A stretch of DNA of 64,000 nt from Larus michahellis (GCF_964199755.1 NC_133898.1:29825985-29889984), one strand, 5' to 3'. Numbered from the stretch's first letter, positions 12,601 through 25,300 are shown. The notes: a model not told the origin generated them from the letters alone. Made by a program: numbers and translations.

Positions 12601-13099
12601 AGGGCTGGAAGAGGCCACCACGGGGATGCAGCCGCCCACGCCTGCAGCCCTGGGCTACTGGGGAGCCCTGAGGGCCAGCGGCACCTCCTGGTCTTCGGGG
12701 CTATAAAAGGAGCCGCAGCATGGTCAGGGTGCAGGTTGTGAAGCGCTTGCCCTGTTCCAGCACCCAGGCTATGCCTGTCTTCCCTTAGCATTTTGCACAT
12801 TGTAATAAGAAACCGCAGTTTTTCTACAGTTACATGAATATGCTCAAGGTGGGAGCACTGAAAAGAATGTTTTGACTATAAGTAGGTTGTTTTTTTTTTC
12901 TCCCTCCTTCCAGGAATATGAGTCTCTTGAGCAAGAAAATACCTCCCTGAAAAGAGAAATCGGAAAGCTAACAGATGAAATGAAACACTTGAGTGAAGTG
13001 TTGAAGGATCATGAAAAGATCTGTCCGCTATTGCACTGCACCATGAACTTTGTGACCATACCAAGGCCCGATGCACTCACCAGCTGCCTGCCAAGATGA
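9614..13099 (+). CDS. BATF3: BATF3, AP-1-family bZIP transcription factor (three coding exons)
   Basis: Joining 9614-9697, 10316-10420 and 12914-13099 gives a 124-residue protein (human is 127). BATF3 is a nuclear bZIP factor that heterodimerises with JUN proteins and cooperates with IRF4/IRF8 on AP-1-IRF elements. In mammals it is needed for cross-presenting dendritic cells. The basic region (residues 35-57) carries the bZIP signature N43-x-x-A-A-x-x-S-R51. The zipper has leucines at 61, 68, 75, 82 and 89, then His96. The end CPLLHCTMNF...SCLPR matches the human CPLLLCPMNF...GCLPR. Unlike FOS, there is no separate transactivation domain, as expected for the BATF family. All junctions are GT-AG and phase 0. 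The gene lies downstream of NSL1 in the same direction. Confidence 0.97.
9698..10315 (+). other. BATF3: BATF3 intron 1
   Basis: The 618-bp intron is mostly within the CpG island. It contains the AP-1/NF-E2-type site described separately at 9742-9748. There is no other recognisable content. Confidence 0.85.
9742..9748 (+). promoter_or_regulatory. Candidate AP-1/NF-E2 site in BATF3 intron 1
   Basis: The context GGCTGAGTCAC contains the perfect AP-1 core TGAGTCA and matches ten of eleven positions of the NF-E2/small-MAF consensus. It lies 45 bp inside intron 1, within the CpG island. BATF3-JUN dimers bind this core, so autoregulation is possible. Occupancy is not shown. Confidence 0.5.
10316..10420 (+). 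CDS. BATF3: BATF3 coding exon 2 (basic DNA-binding region)
   Basis: The exon has acceptor TCTTCCAG (ending 10315) and donor GTGAAT (10421). Its 35 codons run from SHEEDD through the basic region to KADKLHE. The stretch DDRKVRRREKNRVAAQRSRK appears identical to human BATF3, showing strong constraint. If the intron were retained the frame would continue to a stop at 10714, but that extension has no bZIP features. Confidence 0.97.
11216..11222 (+). promoter_or_regulatory. Candidate AP-1 site in BATF3 intron 2
   Basis: Perfect TGAGTCA in the context GGCTGAGTCAG. A second copy lies 135 bp downstream. No adjacent GAAA/TTTC half-site at the spacing of a composite AP-1-IRF element is present. Confidence 0.4.
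11351..11359 (+). promoter_or_regulatory. Candidate AP-1/MAF (TGAGTCAGC) site in BATF3 intron 2
   Basis: TGAGTCAGC combines an AP-1 core with a MAF-type GC extension. It pairs with the copy at 11216-11222. Confidence 0.4.
12702..12710 (+). promoter_or_regulatory. TATA-like motif in BATF3 intron 2
   Basis: TATAAAAGG in a GC-rich context lies about 210 bp upstream of exon 3. It has the form of a strong core promoter and may be fortuitous. No initiator or transcript can be confirmed from sequence. Confidence 0.3.
12914..13099 (+). CDS. BATF3: BATF3 coding exon 3 (leucine zipper and C-terminus)
   Basis: After an acceptor with a long T tract (CAG at 12911-12913) the exon encodes EYESLEQENTSLKREIGKLT and the rest of the zipper. 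It ends with the conserved cysteine-containing C-terminus SCLPR and TGA at 13097-13099. Heptad leucines fall at protein positions 68, 75, 82 and 89. Confidence 0.97.
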   Translation, partial: EYESLEQENTSLKREIGKLTDEMKHLSEVLKDHEKICPLLHCTMNFVTIPRPDALTSCLPR

Positions 13100-13550
13100 G
13101 AGCTCTCCTTGATCGTCTTTAAACTTGATGTGTGAAAGTGCCATTAACGGGGGAGATTTGATGAACTGCCTACTTATGGTGCCGGTTCTTCCATCGAAGA
13201 GGGCTGGATTTGACCACACAGCCCTTCTCCATGTTGAAGCGTTATAGTCTTCTGAATCTCAGGAAAACAACAGTATGGAAAAAAGACAATTCGAAATGCG
13301 ACTTCTTGTTTGGTAGAATCTTCAAGCCACGATTTTGCATTCAGAAATGTCAAAGTGCGGTGCAGCCCACCATCGCGCGATGGAATGTAGACAGGGAAAA
13401 GTACCGACCTTGGGCTGGGATGCCTTTCTCCCACACGTCCACTGCCAGTAACCCTTTGTCAGTTGTCATCCATGTATATCACATTCTGGCTGCTGGGTTT
13501 TTTTTCTCTAAACAGGTTTGGTTAATAAAAGCGATGTTCCACGTTTATCA
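13100..13550 (+). other. BATF3: BATF3 3' UTR
   Basis: Sequence after the stop leads to an AATAAA signal at 13524-13529, followed by T/C-rich sequence. This gives a 3' UTR of about 450 nt. The end position is inferred from the signal. An open frame at 13210-13572 overlaps this region but is not recognisable. Confidence 0.65.
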
Positions 13551-16500
13551 TGTTCTCCACCTTCTTCAATAATCAATGTCTTTATAACATCTCTATTTTT
13601 TTATTACTGGTTAAATCCAAACTCTAATGCTAATCTTCCTGTCAGTTGTTTTATTTGGTTATCTCCTCTTTATTGGTTCCTCTTTGGAAGTATGCGTAAC
13701 AAATGAGTTTTCCCAGTCTTTATTTCTTTAATAACCCCAATTGTCAGCCCTGACGATTCTTGGAGTGCTTTATATCCTAAACCATGGCTTGGCCAATTTC
13801 TAATGATGATTGCCTGCTCTGTGTGGAAGACAAGCAAAACAGAGTTTGCTGGTTCTACACATTATTTTAAAAAGCAGATTTTACAACTTATTGGTTTAAT
13901 GCACCCACTGGAAATGAACAAATCTTTATCCTTCATCTTGCGTGTTGCTTCTGGTAAATGATGCCCATGGATAGAACAAATTGGCTTTAGCTAAGCATTT
14001 TGTTCTATGTCCACACTGAAGATGTTTGATAACTGCTTGCAAGAAAAACATGTTTTCTTTAATTGTTTTTTTTTTCCAAAAGGAAGAATTATGACAGTGT
14101 TAGTGAGAAATATAGAGAAAAATGTGTTTACTTTCTCTGAAGATTCTTAATAGGTCTAGGAATGTGAATGCTGTAGCCTGGGATCCAGCAAAGAGTGTTT
14201 TTCTTATAGTATTTCGCAGTCAAAGAGCACCTTTAGATAATAAAAAGCCCCACTCCTTTGCCAACTCTCTCACTTCAGCATTTGGATTTTTTTCAGTTCA
14301 ACTCACGGGATTAATTTCTCCCCTCACCAGGACTGTAGTATGTATCAGCAGAATATGATCTGAAATGTCTGAAAGATTTTTTTTCTGTTTTAACTTCTTT
14401 AGTAGAATGATGCATTGCTAATCACTGCCAAGATAGAATTGGGGAAAGCGCATAGTCAACGCTGCCTTCTAAAGGGCCCTCTCATGCCATCGTCTTAGGC
14501 TAGAAACAAGACAACAGGTGTGAGCTGTTGGCTTCTTTAAAAGTTTGCATTAGGTTGTCCCCAAGAGAATTTTCAGCATTTGCAGAAGCTATCTGTCGCT
14601 TAAATGCAGTCTTCAAAGTTTCTTATGGTCCTGTAGGAACTGAGTCATCCTGCAAAGAAGATCTGGTGCCAATGAAAATGCAAGTTTCAGGACACTTCGA
14701 AATAGGCATTTTGGATAATGTCCTTGATACAATTCTGTGTGTCGCCCTTAAGAAAGGAAGCAATCTTAAGCATCTTCATCCACCCACCCGCATTCCTTCA
14801 GGCCCTGGATGCCACTGTGTAATTTGGGCAGAGTAGAGGTGTAATGGAGAAGGAGAAGCATAGTGGAAATGAACAGCATCCACTCTGGGAAAATTCATTA
14901 TAGCTTAGGATGGAGAGAGAGTGAGAGGATGTCTCACATCTCTGAACAAGGTACGTGCAATTGAACTGAGGCTGGGAATGGAAAGTAGCTAGTTGAAGGC
15001 AGGGCTGGTGCAAAAGCATGGTCTCTCCTGTGGAGCCCTGCAGACCCTCAAAAATAGGAGGAAAGATCAATCGCCTTGACCAAGACAGTCCATCCCAGCA
15101 GAATCCTTTTAAAGATTTTTGTCCTACAGATGCTTGCTTCTAAAAGTAGAGATCTAGTTCCCCATGTAAAATCTTCCTCCTTACATCATTCTTCTTCTAA
15201 ACATCTGTCTAGAAACTGGCTCCAGCTTATTATTTAGTAGTCCAACTTCTATTGTGCACTCTTCATCAGTAAGCACTATTCTTGTTCTGTGATGCAAGCT
15301 TTAGTCCACCGTTTCTGCATTGGAGTTTATTGGTCTACTAACTGTATAGTGTCTGTGCAGAGTGTTCAGGGGAAAAAAACTGAATTCACAGCAACGTTGT
15401 GTGCTGGCAACACCAACCTAAGTCCAAGGTGATGCTGCTCTTCCTTGGAAGAGCTGGGAGCCCTGCAGGGGCCCTCACCGCCTCCAGTTCCTTCCCACAA
15501 CCTCAGGGTGTAGCTCCAGCCTGTGCATCACCTCCATTAGTAACAGTGGGCTTGGAACCTGGAGCCTGGGCTGCTTCTTCCTCCTTCATCTATTGCATCA
15601 CTTTTTTTTTTCCCAGCAGCACTATTTCCAAAGGGCCTGATGCATTGTTCTTCTGTTTAATAGATTAACCGAGGCATCTCTCACAAACAGTATATTGGGT
15701 GACTAATGTTCAAAGACAGCCATGAAACCTAAACAAAAGAAGTGAGCAAAATGAGTGTCCCAAGCCAGATAAACCCAACATTCTGATGTATTTATAGAAT
15801 TAATGTCATAGCTGAATCATGGGTCAAAATGGACAACAAACTGTTAAAGCACAGGCTTAGGTATCCCTAAGCAAATAATACGCCTACAGGCCGATTACAC
15901 TCTTTGCAGGAGCTGTTCATGATATTGATTTATAGAGAGTTTCAAAACTCAAAGTGTGTTCTGGAGCCTGGGATAATTTTTACATGAATAGGGAACCAGA
16001 AAGGAGAACAGAAAGGAAAAGGCCCATTTGTTAAGGAAGCAACAGAATGTTCTTTTTTAAATCCAAACCTCTCCTTTTGCTGCAGAGTATTACACCATCA
16101 CAAAAAATGTTTCCTACCTACGTATGGCTAAAATGCTGCTTGATGTATTCTAGCTTCAGAAAGATTCCAGTTAGTTTGACTTGTTCCCTACAAATGTCTG
16201 TATTACATTCACATGAATTTCAGACGCAGGTATGTAGGGAAGATCGTTTCTACATTCAGTTGGTGGTTCATGTGAGGAGTACTGTGAATTGCAGTCTTGT
16301 TTGTGGATGTGTAACTTAGATGAGGGTTGCCAAGAAAGCTGGATTTTGCCTCTTAGGTTCACAATGAAGGTTACAGTTTGGCTAGATTTTGTTAGCGTGG
16401 ATTTCCTTTTTTTATTTTCTGTGACTCTAATGAAGAAGCAAAATGCTCAGTGCAAACCTACCCATAGATAAAAGTATTTATTCCAGGAGCAGACTGGGTC

Positions 16501-18640
16501 CAATTCAGCTATTTGTCTATTCATTTCTTTCGGTTGTTGTTGGGTCAGATTTCAATTGATCATATTTTGGAAAGATAATTTTAGCCTTCAAAGGTAAAAA
16601 AAAAAAATCAACAGAAAGACAAAGACAAGCTTCCCAAAACTGCTAGTGTGAGTATAACAGAGATCAACTATTACACCTCAAGACAGCTGATTAGAAAGTC
16701 TTGCTCCTTCCCACTGATGTTTTACGTTCATTTATAAGCATCTTCATGTAGTCAACTAGATTCTTGCTAAAAATAAACACCTTTTAAAAATATATTTAAA
16801 ACAGCCTATTCTACAGACTTTCTGTTCTTTTCCTGGTACCTTTTACTGTCATCTACTGCTCCTCCTGTAATACCTGCTGATCTCATCTGCATTTGGTATT
16901 TGCAGTAGCCTTTGTAATCTCTCACCGTTTAATTTCCAATGCCTCTTTTTTTCCTTCTTCCCGTTTCCTTCTGTTCCTATGTAGCTTGGTGACACCATCG
17001 CTTAATGTTATTGGTATTAGAGGACCAAGGCTAATCTGTAGGAGTATATGGAAATTGAACTTCACTGATATACCCTGTGTATGATTAAAGGCTTTTACGT
17101 GTGGCCGGTTTTGTCACTTGAATATTAAGGAAGGTGTCTGTGCAGTCTTTTAAAATGTACTTAAAAGTGACATAACCTTTACTCTAGCCTATAAAACCCA
17201 TACTGTTTCCTGTCCATAGATGAACGCTTTGCTGCATGGCATTTGGGGTTTCCATTTGTGAATCAGTCTAGAATTTCTGCCTCAGTGAAAGTGATAGATA
17301 AAACAACCATTCAAAAAAAATCCCTTTTCTCCTCTTCCCATCAGTGCAGTGATATAATTCCTGTCACAGGAAGGAAGCATGTCTGATAAGCAGGAGAAGT
17401 GGTAGGTTTATTTACTGTTACAGACTACTGTTATTCTCTTTATAAAAGGGTAGGAGTTTTTTGTTTGCAAACCCTGGGTTACTGTCAAGTAGTCACTGGA
17501 GACACATTTTACATGTACATACAGCATGTGGTGTGGGCATACAAGGGAGTGAAAGAATTTGGATTAATTCTTTGCAGAAACACAGGGTTTACGTTGATTT
17601 CACTGGAAGCAGAAACGGTCCTACTGCTACCTCAGAGGACATGTGGCACTATGCTTACTAACTTGAGTAGTATTTAACCCAAGAGTAGCTACAGACTAGC
17701 TTGAAGTGGTTCAGTCTTAATAAGGAAACCATAGCAACGGTCGTCCCTAGGATTGCGTGCTCTTTTTCTAGTACTCATTCAGGTTTTTTCCTAGATAATT
17801 CCAATGGAAAAAATCTGTAAGAATAGAGTAGGAATCTTTTCTCCCACTGAATTTTTAAACCATGACATCAAATGTAAGGGCTTGACTATTCTGGAAATAG
17901 CTGGCATAGCTTTTGTAAATAATCTGTTCTCTACTAGTTCTGTGTTTGGTCTGCTCTAAGGGAATCATTATAGTTCTCTTTAGAAGTGGATAAGCTAAAC
18001 CACAACGGGCTGTCCTGGTATAGAATGAAAACTTTCATTTGAGGAGTTGGTCCCGAATGACTACTGTGCTTCAATTTCACAGCTTATCTCATCCTGAAGC
18101 AGCTTCTTCATGTAGCCATACAGAAAATGGTATCTCTAATAGGTGTGTTTGTTTTAAATCTGCATTAGAAGAGTTATTATTGTATGTGCTTCGTAAGCTT
18201 TGTAGACTGCCAGTACAGCCTGCTGCACTTATCCAGGTACTGTCCAATTAAGTCTACCACAGACCGTTGCCCTCAGCACTCAGTTCTGGATAGATGTCTC
18301 CAATTACTGGAAGAACTTTCTCCTTTAACTGTCTTACAATTAACTTGTTGTAATGTTTTCATTATTCTAAATTATTAAAATGTCAAAACTCTTGAGATTC
18401 TAAGCAAGGGTCATAAGTAATCGCTCTTGGGATAAACAAACTCTGAAGATTTGTCTTCCCATTGTAAAGTAAATTTTGAGAATACTAATTTGTTATCTGT
18501 CTTAGGTAAAATAATTGAAGATAAGGAATAAGCAACAAGACTCTTCTTAAATATTTGATGCAGTGCTATACAAGATACAATTACTTCAGCTGCAGATGAT
18601 GCAAAGTAGTCCAAGAATTGAAAAATAACCAGAGAACTAT
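13551..18640. other. Intergenic, nothing recognised
   Basis: AT-rich sequence with only short chance open frames and several short A or T runs (for example 14066-14076 and 15602-15612). One TGAGTCA occurs at 14641-14647. I see no gene, RNA or repeat family that I can name. Confidence 0.55.
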
Positions 18641-18858
18641 CTGCATGAAAACGGCGATATTTTTTTCGAAAAGGGAGCCATCAGGCTAAAGAAATATTTA
18701 TAAGTGGAGGTTATCAAGGATTGATCGCAGACCACACATTTGGTATCTTTGATAAGGACTTTGGATACAAAGGAACTATTAGTATAGAAGAAGATTGGAA
18801 TATAATGCAAAAGAAACTGCATGACCTTGCAGAAGAGAATAGAAATGCCATGATAATG

Positions 18859-18972
18859 AATCATAGAATCATAGAACAGCCCAGGTTGGAAGGGACCTCA
18901 GAAGATCATCTGGTCTGGCCTTTTGTGGCAAAGTGAACCTAGATGAGATTACCTTGAACCCTGTCATGATGC
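18859..18972 (-). mobile_element. CR1 LINE 3'-end fragment
   Basis: On the plus strand the copy starts with two tandem octamers (TCATAGAA TCATAGAA). It continues as the CR1 3' UTR (CAGCCCAGGTTGGAAGGGAC). The element therefore lies on the minus strand with its 3' end at the left. It is about 114 bp long, 5'-truncated and diverged. It sits immediately left of older LINE sequence. Confidence 0.85.
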
Positions 18973-19640
18973 AAAGTATACAATCACAAACTTGAAAAAT
19001 TATTAACAAGAATTCCTGTCACGAGGTGGACAGTCATCAATTGGAAAGGACAATGGAATGAACAAGCAAAGGCATATTAGTTGGTAACTAATGCTGAGGC
19101 ATCAATGCAGTGGGGTGAAAGGGAAGTTAAATAGGAACTCTGATGCGTAGGAACGGGGTAATTTCTTTATTTGTGTATTTGTGTTCTTAAAGGGAGAAAT
19201 CTCAATGTAATTATGCAAGGACATGTCAAAACCTCATCTGGAATTCTGCATACATTTCTGCTCAACCATGACGAAGAAAGATGAACCAAAACTATTACAG
19301 GTACACAGAAGGGCTACCAGAAAGATTAAGGGAATTAGGAATCCATTTTTTTCAGACTTCATTTTAGATCAAGTCTGAGAAGTGGTAGGATCACTGTCTA
19401 TGTAATTACAGCAGAGTAAATACCATATAAGGGAAAGGGCTATAAGGGAAAGTAACATTAGTAGAAGAATAAATAGCTATAACTTGCACATATTTTTGAG
19501 CAATATATGTGAGGAAGTTTCTACGTGTCAGAAGAAAGATGCTCAGGAACAGCCTTCCAACAGAAATGGTGTATGTGAGCAATTTTGTAGGTAGGCTTGT
19601 ATGCATGCAACCTGCTTAGTTTTAGGGTGAAGCTTGATTA
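18960..19640 (+). mobile_element. Ancient CR1/L3-type LINE relic (reverse transcriptase C-terminal part)
   Basis: Decayed plus-strand sequence still shows the LINE motif corresponding to VRPHLEYC (here KPHLEFC, about 19230-19250). A stretch resembling LLQVHRRATRKIKG follows (about 19290-19332), and a region like WNSLP near 19545-19560. It has many stops and frameshifts. The left boundary is uncertain because the younger CR1 piece adjoins it. Confidence 0.6.
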
Positions 19641-22160
19641 TTTAATGTGAGACCAACTGACTACACTGGTGATCCAAAATATTTCCTCCTATCCCATGTC
19701 CTTATTCTCTTTGGAGAAGGCTTGCAATTGATCTTTAAAAGCAAGATGATCTTAAAACAAACAAAACAGAACAAATACAAGCAACCCCCTGGAGGCCCTG
19801 ACTCTCACATCATTATCCAGAAGCTCATTTTGACAGGAGAGCTAACACAGACGTAAGGTTTTGTCAGAAGCAAAGTCTCTTGTCAAATTGAAAGCTTTGA
19901 TAGCATCCAGGTAAGGAAAGAGCAGAAAAGAAAGGGATTATTTTTTTTTTTCTAAATGCTTACCATTGAACCCTGATATGTTCCCAGAAAAGTCAGAAAA
20001 CTGTTCACAGAGAAAGAGAAACAAAATCTAACAGGAATTTGGGGAATTTCCCAAACTGTTTAGTTGTTTATTTTAAAAGCTGAGTTACTCCAACTTTGCA
20101 AATATGCATTTTACAGAAACATTTTGTTTCTGTTACATCCAGTTCATTGATTAAATATATAAACAGGATGTCTTTAAGAGCAGAAGGTTTTAAAACAGGA
20201 TTTGATACTAAGCAAGAGATCTGCTAGTTCCCTTTTAGCTACTTGAGTTTCATCTTTGCTTATCAGAGCTGTTTTAGGGTACAGTAATTTCCAAGTGCAC
20301 TATTGGGTTGCGAGGTAAATAATCTCTAGAGATGAATATTTTTTCTTTCTTTTTTTACTGTAAATGACAATTGTACATAGGCTAGAAATTTCCCTTGTAA
20401 ATTCTGGTCATCCCATTTGTTTGCTAAGTTCCAGTATGGACTCGGGACCTATTCTGTCAGTGCACTGAGAGGTTACGCACCCTTGCTCATGCCTTTCTAG
20501 GGGTAGGTGGTCCATCAGCTGTGTTTAAGGACTTGATTAATGGCCAAGAGTCATCACATTTGAAAGAGACTTTTTGATCATACAGGGGAAGAAATTAATG
20601 ACAGCAACTTATGTATTGTGTATGTAAGTACAGAAGTCCCTTTTCCCAGGTGAATAAAATGCTGAGGGAGCTTGCCTTGGTTTGAACCTTTGTCCTGCTG
20701 GTAGTCCCACGCTTCTCCTGTCTGGAGTTTCAGATAACTCAGAGAGTCTTGAACACTCAGTGAGATCAGCCCACGCAGAGCAGCTTGCAGCAGGGACAGG
20801 ATACAATTCAAGCAGAAGAGTATAAACAGGGATATGGGTGATTGAGAGCTGTAATATAAAGTTACATGACTACTCAGGCTTTTTATGAGCAATTTTAAAT
20901 GATGCTCACATGTAAATACCTCTGTATTTTTACCATCATGTTAAGAAACTATGTGATCAAACTTTTTCCCCATAAATTATTAGATGATAAGCTTTTTATG
21001 TCAATTTGATATTTTACAAAATCCAAAAAATTCTATTTAATTAAAAAAAATTCTATTTAATTCATATGAAAACCAATTCCTACAGTTTTCACCAATTGGT
21101 TTTCCATCATCATTTGTTTCCATTTATTTTCTTTATATTTCCAACTACAAATTCAGGAAACAATGTACAACTGTAGATAATTACTTTGAATTCAAGTTAT
21201 AGCTTTTATAACGGTTGAGGAACAATGAAATTTTTTTACTTTTTAAATGCCAGCTACATACATTCAAAAGAAAAAATGGATGATGTGTTTTCAATTTCAC
21301 TTTTATAGCAGTATGTGACATCAGATGCATATGGAGAGACTGTTAGCTGTTGTTTTCTTGGTTTACTCTCACAAACTTGAAGAATATACTATTACAAATG
21401 ATAACATAGGGATATTAAACTGTTGCATTATTTCTTAATAAAAATCACATTGCACAGTCTGAATATTTTTTTTATACCTAAATAGTAGTGTTTCAAGAGC
21501 AGTAATTCAGTTACTGAATGTATATTAAAAATGAGTGAGAAAGCAGTAATCTATCCCAAGTCAACATGCAGTCTCTACTTCTTTGCTTACAAACATTCCA
21601 ATTTCCCTAATAATAACATTACAATAACATTAATGACTTCCTTCTTTTTTTTTTTTTTTTTTTTGCATTATGCTATACATTTTCAAAATGCTCTTCTTTC
21701 AGGGCCATCATGCTTTGCAAAGTACAAAAGTACATTGCTATTGATCCTTTATCAGGTAAAATGTATCTCTTTCCAGCGCCATCTACCCATTTTACCTACT
21801 AAGAATAGAAGTTCTTCAAGGCAAAGGATTTGTTGCAATAAGTAGCCAATTCAGGGAAATGTTCCAGTACTTTCCTGGTCTTTCCATGCACTGATACACT
21901 TGAACAGAACTCCTCTGCTGTTACTCATGCTTTGTCATGCAATAATGACAGCTGTAGGAATATCAGGCTGTATCATGTGGCCTGAAATGGTCGGTTCTGT
22001 GTCTCATGGGTTGAGCCTTCCTAATAATTCAGTGGTGCCTTCCAAAGCCACTTATCTTTTTATCAGCCATATGCCCTGCCCTATGACAGCTGATCCCTTG
22101 TACACTTTGATTTTAGCTTTTTTTACTGTCCCTTCACAATACATCTGTATTATTGCGTGT
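19641..22160. other. Intergenic, AT-rich
   Basis: No gene recognised. It holds a 20-bp-spaced direct duplication of about 18 bp around TTCTATTTAATT (21025-21042 and 21045-21062). There is also a short inverted repeat of GAAAACCAATT/AATTGGTTTTC (about 21068-21104) and a T21-type tract at about 21644-21664. Confidence 0.55.
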
Positions 22161-22164
22161 TCAA

Positions 22165-22320
22165 GACCAGGCTGAACACACACAAGCGTTCAAGGCCAGG
22201 CTGGATGGGGCTTTGAGCAGCCTGGTCTAGTGGGAGGTGTCCCTGCCCATGGCAGGGAGGTTGGAATGGGATGACCTTTAACGTCCCTTCCAACCCGAAC
22301 CATTCTATGATTCTATGATT
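22165..22320 (+). mobile_element. CR1 LINE 3'-end fragment
   Basis: The fragment has the canonical bird CR1 3' end: TTCAAGGCCAGGCTGGATGG, then the CCCTTCCAACCC block, and two terminal ATTCTATG octamers at 22302-22317. It is about 150 bp, severely 5'-truncated and well preserved, so it is younger than the other relics. Its left end has a partial duplication (TTCAAGACCAGGCTG followed by TTCAAGGCCAGGCTG). Confidence 0.92.
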
Positions 22321-25300
22321 ATTACATGCCCATCACAATAGTATCTGTTCATACTTGGCTCAGGTTGGGATGTTTGAACTGTAATAATTCAGTGTGATTT
22401 TGTTTTCACTTTACTGAAATATTTTCTTAACTACACCAGAACTATGTCAGTGTTACGCACATGTATAGTGCATATTTCCTCAGTTTAACTCGGCTGCTAC
22501 TTGGAGGCCCTTCACCACTGAGTTCAGCGAGGCTGTCATCAGCCACATGGCACCCAAAAGGCAGACCATAGAACATGGCATCTCATGTACAGCGATTACT
22601 ACACGTTTAAAAAATGTGTCCAGTCCTGTAGCACATTCAAGAAACTTGGCGCATCCACATGGTGGTCTGCATAGGCAGAATCTACTGCTCCACTAAGGGA
22701 GTGTAGCCTGACAGGTTATGCCTTAATGTGAGAAATGAAAAAAAGGAATTTTCTGCTTCAGGGTTCCTTTTTGCTAGACTCCTGCATTATATCTGTTCTC
22801 TCTAAAATGGTTTTATAACACATTCTGTTTGCCAGCACAATATTAAATGGTCCCCAGACACTGTTTTAACTCATTTGTCATGTTCGCTACACTATACCTC
22901 ACTTTGTAATTACTGCCTTCCATTGCCAAATAATTCATGCCCTCCAGAAGGCCCTGTTTAAGACTGAGTAATAAAATACTGAGAGATTAATATTCGGTTG
23001 ATGACAGATCATTTAATGCAACTCTTACCAAAATTCTCCAGTGTCTAGGAAATTGGCAGAATACTGCTGATGGCTGCTTTCTGATGTCATTCAATTAGTA
23101 ACCAAGCGTTAGTTCTCTGAGGTTACTCTCCAGAGTTTAATGGAGCGGATTTCTTTTTAATCTTCAGTCCTCTCAGGGAACTGTATGATGTGAGTTTAAT
23201 TCATGTATATTTGGCATGAAAGTGGATCTTCTTGGATTGCAAACCAAGACTTGCGTTACTGTTTCAGCACTGTAGTTAGTAAATTTAAATATTTTCATTT
23301 AATCGTGTGCTGATACTCCCAGTGAGAGCACAAGAGCTCTGCATGCATGAATCCATATTCAGGTTCTGAAATTGCATGTTACAGTCTAGATTTTCTCAAA
23401 GTCTTATGGGAAATTGTAAACTTATGCATGTGTTGCCAAGCACTTGGATGATTTGTCTTACTGATTTCAAAATCGCAGTCCCAACAACTTAACTAATACA
23501 ATAAAACATCACACCTTGTTTCTTTCCCTATACTTGCCCCCCCCACCCCCCCCAACCCTTAATGCCATCTTGGCAACACAAAGGAATTTTAAAATGGGTG
23601 TGGAGGACATTTCTCTAATTTACAAGCTGATTTCAGTAGGAGTGTTCATGTGGGTACATTCCAGCTGAGTAAGAGCACTGGCAAATTGGCTCTGGTAAAT
23701 TTAGCAGCCACAGTTTTTGGTGCATGGATATCACTCTGCTCCTCTGCTATTGATTACCAGAACCGAGAGAAGGGGACATACCCCTGCTTAACCTACTTCA
23801 GTTCTCACTCAGATGCCTTGGTTCCTTTGAAAGGCCACTGATGCTTTAAGGTAAGACATTGCAGTATGCTTATTTGTGTTTTATTACCGATGGAGTCAGA
23901 GAGTGAGAAGTTTTGGTTTTAAACTTGTGAGAAGTGATGGTGTGAAACCTGTTCCTCCCCACCTCCAAGTCATTGGGATTTGTCATCAGGGACTGCCTTT
24001 CTGTCAGGGTTTCAGAACCAAGGTGTTCAGTTCCTGCTGAGCGTGGGGGAAGAGCAAGGGAAAGGGTAGAGAATTCAGACATCCAGAGGGAAAAATGAAC
24101 TTTGGTTGCTGTTTGAGTGTATTTTCAGTGTGTAGGGATGTGTAAAAGCACCAATAGCAGTCCTTTGACATTAGGTGCACAAACAGTTCTCTGGGTGGCA
24201 ACATCAGCTAAAGCCAGGTCTTACCTGCTCACCCCCACCCTTCTCCCGTATTGCTGCCCTCTTTGTGGTACCAGCACAATACTTATGGGCTGCATAATAA
24301 ACCCAGTCAGTGAACTGTAGCTGGTTGAAAAGTAATCTTGCACGAAAAAGAACCTTTTTTTGAGTGTTAGTTGCCTGATCCTGTTCACATAATGGCTTGA
24401 CAAACAGCAGGAATGGCACAGCTGAAAGAAGGGAGCTTGCCACGACAGAAGTAAAGGCAGGGGAATGCCTTCAATTGGTAGGTTGTGCTTGCTACCAAAC
24501 ACTTGTGACATGAACTGCTTCATCCTCATTTGGCATCCAACATTTGTATACATAAACAGGATAGATTATCTGTCATTTGATAGCTGCATACATATCTCAG
24601 CTGGCTTGTTAACATGCTTTAGTAGTAGCTGAACTCTTGGACATTAATAGGTGGTTGTGATGCTATCACTCATTTCCTGAATTAACCACTTTCAAGCAGA
24701 TGAAAAAGACAAGCTGGTTACTCAGAACCATAGTCTTAATGGTCATCATTTCTCTGGAACTTTATTGATTCAGATGTAATAATATGAAAAGATTCCTCTC
24801 CTTCTCCACTTTCCTTTGGGACCAAATAACGTAGAGAAAACACTGGAAGAATTCATGACCGAGTTTGAAGTTTTTCTGTGATGAGAATGATGAGTTTTTG
24901 ATTTTGTATGTGAAGGTATTCTTTCTGGTAGTGTCTTCTCAGGTATTTTGTGAACCTTTAGTGTCACACTTCTCTTTATTTTTTAAGAAATTCATGCCTT
25001 CAAGAGGACTTCAGTGCTAAATCATTTTCACCTCTACCCTGATACTTGCTAAAGCAGTACTGGTTGATACCCAGTAAGAGATTACTTGTCGTAGTTGGTT
25101 TTAGCATTTCAAAATCCTAAACTAGCCTTCGCAGCAATGCAAGCACAATATGCCCAGTGCATTTGAATCCCATGAATCAGGCAGGATAGGCAGTCCATCC
25201 ATACATCAATTCACTCTGTAGAAATGTTTGTCATCACAAATAAAATGGAATAATGTCATTTGGAAGTGAATGCTTCTTGTAGCTTCATCATACTGTTTTT

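Larger units (their letters stand above)
10421..12913 (+). other. BATF3: BATF3 intron 2
   Basis: The 2.5-kb intron has a raised GC content between about 11600 and 12800. It holds two TGAGTCA sites (11216-11222 and 11351-11357) and a strong TATA-like motif at 12702-12710. Minus-strand frames of up to 167 codons (11602-12105) match nothing I recognise. Confidence 0.85.

Noticed and set aside
18721-18936. Frame continuing from the EF-hand-like stretch into CR1 as one protein
   Set aside because: The last part (HRIIEQPRLEGTSEDHLVWP) is translated CR1 3' end, so the fusion is an insertion artefact.
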